Positions 29,403-33,044 of a stretch of 33,044 nucleotides of DNA are shown here, one piece after another (positions within the stretch are counted from its first letter, which is position 1; the number at the start of each line of letters is the position of its first letter). The stretch comes from a virus. Made by a program: the position numbers and the translations under genes. The stretch is taken from IMG/VR virus record IMGVR_UViG_3300025128_000181, positions 1 through 33,044 of that record, one strand, 5' to 3'. The notes beneath the pieces are model-generated. The model searched no databases. It was not told the origin of the DNA and saw nothing but the letters and a program-made list of their open reading frames with translations.

Positions 29403-31436
29403 ATGGCTAAAATGACAAAGAGGGAGCTATCTGCTCACCTAGAGCAGGAAATCAATGCTGCTTTAGGGTACAAAGATGGAAAGCTCACGGAGCAACGCTC
29501 TGATGCATTAGACCGTTACTATGGTAAGAAGTATGGTAATGAGCAAGAAGGTCGTTCTCAGATTGTCACAAGAGATGTAGCCGATGTAATCGAATGGATT
29601 ATGCCTAGCCTTATGAAGATATTTACTTCTGGGGATCAGGTAGTCAAGTTTGAACCACAAGGTCCAGAAGATGTGGAGATGGCAAAACAGTCTACAGACT
29701 ATGTAAACTATGTCATTATGAGACAAAACCCTGGATTCTCTACAATATACCAGTGGTTTAAAGATGCACTACTGCAAAAAAATGGTGTAATAAAACACTA
29801 CTGGGATGACAGCAGTGAAACATTAAGAGAAGAGTACAAAAACTTAACAGAAGAAGAGTTTACTGCACTCTTGCTAGATGACAATGTTGAAGTAAAACAA
29901 CACACAGAAAACGTAGGCGAAGGAGAAATGACTCTAGAGCCCACTACACACGATGTTGTAGTAAACAGAACATACGAGGATGGGCAGGTAAGAATAGAGC
30001 CTGTACCACCAGAAGAATTTTTAATTGACAAGTATGCCAAGACAATTGACAGTGCAAGGTTTGTCGCTCACAGAGTAAAGAAAACTAAGTCAGAACTATT
30101 AGAACAAGGTTATCCTAAATCAAAAATTGAAAATGTATTCAATAATGATGAAGCGGATTACAAAGCTGAAAGACTTTCTAGATTCTCACACGAGCAAGAC
30201 AACTCACCAGAAGGTGATATTGATGATGGAGTCTGGGTTACAGAGTGCTACCTAAGAGTAGACTATGATAACGATGGTATTGCTGAATTAAGAAAAGTAA
30301 CGAAGGTTGGAGATGAACTGTTAGATAATGAGGCTGTGGATAGTGTTCCCTTCTCCTCCCTTACACCTATACCAATGCCTCATAAGTTTTACGGTCTGAG
30401 TATTTATGACTTAATCTCCGACCTTCAACTCATTAAGACTACACTAATGCGTAACTTGTTAGACAATATGTATCTAACAAACAATGGGCGATACGAAGTA
30501 GTGGAAGGTCAAGCAAATTTAGATGACCTAATGACTTCTAGACCAGGTGGAATCGTAAGAGTACGAACACCAGGTGCGGTAAATCCACTAGGGACACCGC
30601 AACTAGACCAGAACTCTTTTAATATGCTGGGGTATTTAGACAGTATTAGAGAAGAACGAACTGGTGTTAGTAAGCAGTCAATGGGTTTATCTGAAGGTGG
30701 GCTGAAGTCTCACCAAACTGCTACAGGTGTTGGTCAAGTAATGACTGCCGCACAGCAGAAAATAGAATTAATAGCTAGAATATTTGCAGAAACAGGTATG
30801 AAAGACCTAGCAAACTCTGTCTATATGTTAGTACAAAAGTTTGAAAAGCCAGAGAAAATTGTAAGACTAAACAATAAATGGACTACACTATACCCACACG
30901 AGTGGAAAGAAAAGATGGATTGTGTAGCACAAGTTGGATTAGGATTTGGTAATAAGGATATGAATCTTATGCACCTAGGAAGATTGGCTCAAACAATACA
31001 GATGATTGCACAACACCCGCAAGCTGGTATGTTGTTAAAGCCAAAAAACATATACAACTTAGTAGCCGAACAGATAAAAGCTATGGGTATGAAGAATGTA
31101 GATGACTTTATTACAGACCCAGGCGATCAGGATGTGCAACAACAACAAGGGCCTAGTCCAGAAGAGCAAGCCAAGCAGATGGAAGCACAGCTCAAAGCTG
31201 AAGAAATTAAAGTTAAGTTGCAAAAAATACAACAAGAGTCTGCTATTAAACAGCAAGAAATGCAACTGGAAGCTGACATAGCTGCCCAGGACCTAGAGCT
31301 TAAGAGACAAGAAGCGTCAGTAGATATGCAAATTAAAGCACAAGAGCTAGAAATAAAGAAGGCAGAACTGGCACTTAAACAACAAGAGCTTGTACTTGAG
31401 AGAGAACAAGAACGAGCTGTCAAGATAGGAAACTAG
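29403..31436 (+). CDS. Portal protein, P22 gp1-like
   Basis: A 677-residue protein that forms the dodecameric ring through which DNA enters and leaves the capsid. The N-terminal YYGKKYGNEQEGRSQIVTRD followed by VADVIEWIMPSLMKIFTSGD is a marked signature of P22-type portals. It is followed by EPVPPEEFLIDKYAKTIDSA, a wing region (DNDGIAELRKVTKVGD), a helical crown region with LMRNLLDNMYLTNNGRYEVV, and a Gln/Glu/Lys-rich coiled coil at the C-terminus (about 585-670), like the long barrel of P22 gp1 (725 residues). It overlaps nothing but is followed one base later by a small gene. Confidence 0.88.
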   Translation: MAKMTKRELSAHLEQEINAALGYKDGKLTEQRSDALDRYYGKKYGNEQEGRSQIVTRDVADVIEWIMPSLMKIFTSGDQVVKFEPQGPEDVEMAKQSTDYVNYVIMRQNPGFSTIYQWFKDALLQKNGVIKHYWDDSSETLREEYKNLTEEEFTALLLDDNVEVKQHTENVGEGEMTLEPTTHDVVVNRTYEDGQVRIEPVPPEEFLIDKYAKTIDSARFVAHRVKKTKSELLEQGYPKSKIENVFNNDEADYKAERLSRFSHEQDNSPEGDIDDGVWVTECYLRVDYDNDGIAELRKVTKVGDELLDNEAVDSVPFSSLTPIPMPHKFYGLSIYDLISDLQLIKTTLMRNLLDNMYLTNNGRYEVVEGQANLDDLMTSRPGGIVRVRTPGAVNPLGTPQLDQNSFNMLGYLDSIREERTGVSKQSMGLSEGGLKSHQTATGVGQVMTAAQQKIELIARIFAETGMKDLANSVYMLVQKFEKPEKIVRLNNKWTTLYPHEWKEKMDCVAQVGLGFGNKDMNLMHLGRLAQTIQMIAQHPQAGMLLKPKNIYNLVAEQIKAMGMKNVDDFITDPGDQDVQQQQGPSPEEQAKQMEAQLKAEEIKVKLQKIQQESAIKQQEMQLEADIAAQDLELKRQEASVDMQIKAQELEIKKAELALKQQELVLEREQERAVKIGN

Positions 31437-31437
31437 T

Positions 31438-31698
31438 ATGGGGAAGAAGGGAGAAGAAATAGCTAGGGCTGACCAAGCTAAACAAATTTTAGAACACCCT
31501 CTATATGTAGAGGCTTTGTCCACAGTCAAGGAAGCATTAATACAATACTTGCTTGATACTAAGGTTGCCGAGGAAGTGGAAAGAGATAGATTGTACATAA
31601 CAATCAAAGCACTGGATTTAGTTAATCAACATATAACTTCAGTGCTTGAGACAGGCAAACTTGCTGAAAGGGAGCAAGAAGATTTTTTAACACAGTAG
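31438..31698 (+). CDS. Small helical protein between portal and scaffold (86 aa)
   Basis: An 86-residue helical protein with ARADQAKQILEHPLYVEALS, a KEALIQYLLDTKVAEEVERD helix, and LVNQHITSVLETGKLAERE. The order 'helix, ILxxPLxxEA, Leu/Val-rich helix, GKLAE end' is a conserved small-gene pattern between portal and scaffold in many podoviruses. The function is unknown to me; a head-assembly accessory role follows from position. It starts one base after the portal stop, so translation is coupled. Confidence 0.6.
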   Translation: MGKKGEEIARADQAKQILEHPLYVEALSTVKEALIQYLLDTKVAEEVERDRLYITIKALDLVNQHITSVLETGKLAEREQEDFLTQ

Positions 31699-31711
31699 AG
31701 GAGAAAGACCG

Positions 31712-32746
31712 ATGGATTCTGCAGAGAACACCCAGGAAGGTAGATTTGAAAGAGTAAGAGAAGGTTCAGCAGAAGATGCTGCAAACCAAATCCTTAATAT
31801 GTGGGACTCACAAGAGCAAACCGCAAGCGAGGAAACCGAAGCCCCTGTTGACGAGGAAGTGGTAGAGGAAACAGAGGAAGCTGAAGAGGTAGAAAAAGAA
31901 GCCCCTGAATCGGAAGAGGAAGGACAAGCTGAAGAAGAAACCGAAGAAGAGGTAGAAGAAGAGTTTGATGTAGTAGCCGAAGAAGATTTGAAATATACCA
32001 TTAAGGTAGATGGAGAAGAACTAGAGGTTGGTATTGAAGAGCTTAAAAACGGATACCAAAGGCAAGCTGACTACACTCGTAAGTCTCAGGCACTAGCAGA
32101 GCAACGTAAGGAGACGGAGCAAATCCAGTCCGAGCGTCAGAAACTAGAGCAAGAGAGGCAAATGTACGCTAATGGCTTACAAATGTTGCAAGAGCAACAA
32201 GCTGGAAGACTTCAAGAGTTTGAAAATACTGATTGGGAAACACTAAAAGCAGATGACCCATATCAGTATATGCTTAAGAAAGATGAGTACAGAGATGCAC
32301 AGGAAAGACTGCAAAACGCACAACAGCAACAAGTTCTTATACAACAAGAACAAGCTGATGCTGCAAACAAAGCTAGAGCACATTTTGTTCAACAAGAATA
32401 CTCTAGATTAGTACAGGCTTTACCTGAGTGGAACGATCAGGAATCTACAATTAAGAAAGACATACAACAGTATGCTACTTCTGTAGGCTTTAGACCAGAA
32501 GAGATTAGCCAGTTAGCTGACCACCGTAGTGTTCTAATAATTAAGAAAGCTATGGAATATGACAAGCTGACAACAAAGGTTGCTCCTAAGAAAAAAGCAG
32601 TTAAGAAAGTTCCTAAAGTACAAAAGTCTGGAAGAGGCAACTCCAAAGAAGATACAGCTGCTGAAGCTGTTAAAGAAAAGCGTGCAAGGTTACGGAAGTC
32701 TGGCAAACAAGATGATGCCGCTTCTATATTTTATGATATGCTTTAA
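31712..32746 (+). CDS. Capsid scaffold protein
   Basis: A 344-residue protein with an AGGAGAAAGA site before ATG 31712. It begins with a Glu-dominated acidic region (about 35-92) followed by LKYTIKVDGEELEVGIEELK and NGYQRQADYTRKSQALAEQR, a recognisable signature of podovirus scaffolds. A long Gln/Glu/Arg coiled coil (about 125-225) comes next, and a basic C-terminal end (about 290-344, VAPKKKAVKKVPKVQ) probably binds the capsid protein. Scaffolds guide capsid assembly and then leave the prohead. The position before the major capsid gene is typical. Confidence 0.85.
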   Translation: MDSAENTQEGRFERVREGSAEDAANQILNMWDSQEQTASEETEAPVDEEVVEETEEAEEVEKEAPESEEEGQAEEETEEEVEEEFDVVAEEDLKYTIKVDGEELEVGIEELKNGYQRQADYTRKSQALAEQRKETEQIQSERQKLEQERQMYANGLQMLQEQQAGRLQEFENTDWETLKADDPYQYMLKKDEYRDAQERLQNAQQQQVLIQQEQADAANKARAHFVQQEYSRLVQALPEWNDQESTIKKDIQQYATSVGFRPEEISQLADHRSVLIIKKAMEYDKLTTKVAPKKKAVKKVPKVQKSGRGNSKEDTAAEAVKEKRARLRKSGKQDDAASIFYDML

Positions 32747-32758
32747 GGAGATAGGATA

Positions 32759-33044
32759 ATGCCTACGCAATTTAAGACATACGATGCAACAGCAATCCGT
32801 GAGGATTTGTCTGATGTCATCTATGATATTTCACCAACGGATACTCCGTTCCTATCCAGTATTACTGGTAAAGGTTCAGTATCTAACACTCTATTTGAGT
32901 GGCAAACAGAAGCACTCGCTGCTGCTGTAATTAATAACTACCACGTTGAAGGAGCCGCTGCTGGTACAGCCGCGACTACTGCTACAACTCGTGTATCTAA
33001 CCAAACACAAATCTCTAAAAAGGTTGTTGAGGTTACAGGTACTC
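32759..33044 (+). CDS. Major capsid protein, SU10-type, 3' end cut by window edge
   Basis: The first 95 residues of a capsid gene that runs past the right edge. An AAGGAGATAGGATA site precedes ATG 32759. The visible part has TYDATAIREDLSDVIYDISP, TDTPFLSSITGKGSVSN, and LFEWQTEALAAAV. The REDLSxxIYxIxPTxTPFLS motif followed by FEWQTxxL is the clear signature of the SU10 major capsid family (PF17236), an HK97-fold group found in many marine podoviruses. It is directly downstream of the scaffold gene. The rest of the protein (a typical total is about 300-400 residues) is missing. Confidence 0.9.
   Translation, partial: MPTQFKTYDATAIREDLSDVIYDISPTDTPFLSSITGKGSVSNTLFEWQTEALAAAVINNYHVEGAAAGTAATTATTRVSNQTQISKKVVEVTGT

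Noticed and set aside
1-33044. CRISPR array, integrase/attachment sites or insertion sequences
   Set aside because: No regularly spaced direct repeats, recombinase motifs or transposase frames were found on either strand.

Overview
The window is most of the genome of a lytic-looking tailed phage (Caudoviricetes) with podovirus-like gene content. It has a P22-type portal, an SU10-type major capsid protein, several large ejection-type virion proteins, and no tape-measure, baseplate or sheath genes. The base composition is AT-rich. The replication set (class II ribonucleotide reductase, family A polymerase, primase-helicase, RusA, short SSB) and the very compact gene packing resemble marine podoviruses such as pelagiphages and uncultured Mediterranean phages. 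I cannot name the host from the sequence. No integrase, RNA polymerase, endolysin or tRNA gene is visible. Both ends cut genes: an unknown gene at base 1 and the major capsid gene at base 33044. The molecule therefore probably continues or is circular, with the missing part between the capsid gene and position 1.

Layout. (1) 27191-33044, rightward: a consensus sigma70-type promoter (TTGACT-N17-TATAAT), then small and large terminase, a small protein, portal, another small protein, scaffold and the start of the capsid gene. (2) 1-12884, rightward: small membrane, basic and holin-like proteins, a tail-fibre-like protein, tail-completion proteins, then a block of large ejection or internal virion proteins. 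Regions 1 and 2 are presumably one late unit across the missing junction. (3) 12865-26793, leftward: DNA metabolism and early genes. Reading leftward these are an early gene at 26793 with its own promoter and terminator, a WYL_2-like protein, a GP88-like cysteine-rich protein, a C5-cytosine methyltransferase, many small unknown proteins, SSB, primase-helicase, DNA polymerase, a Cas4/RecB-like nuclease, ribonucleotide reductase, a cluster of tiny membrane proteins or lipoproteins, a DUF3310 protein, RusA and a possible nuclease. (4) 26794-27362: the divergent control region, with both promoters, a CCTCG-rich stretch and a possible origin. The two arms converge with a 20-bp tail-to-tail overlap at 12865-12884.

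Regulation. A 14-bp palindrome, TGTAAC(A/G)CGTTACA, occurs four times, only in the leftward arm. Three copies lie 32-38 bp upstream of the start codons of the WYL_2-like, methyltransferase and nuclease genes, and the fourth is in the divergent control region. This looks like a phage operator system. Two rho-independent terminators, after the 26053 gene and between SSB and primase, and several large stem-loops divide the leftward arm.

The most unexpected signal is in the sequence itself. I found 23 GATC tetramers (about 120 expected from composition), and 22 of them lie in the same 7-mer, GATCAGG/CCTGATC. I found no CATG at all. The single GATC outside the 7-mer is in the early gene at 26053-26793, which also looks different in composition. 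Six small genes at 13849, 14236, 14352, 16656, 22596 and 25368 were found by reading overlaps and gaps between the larger genes.
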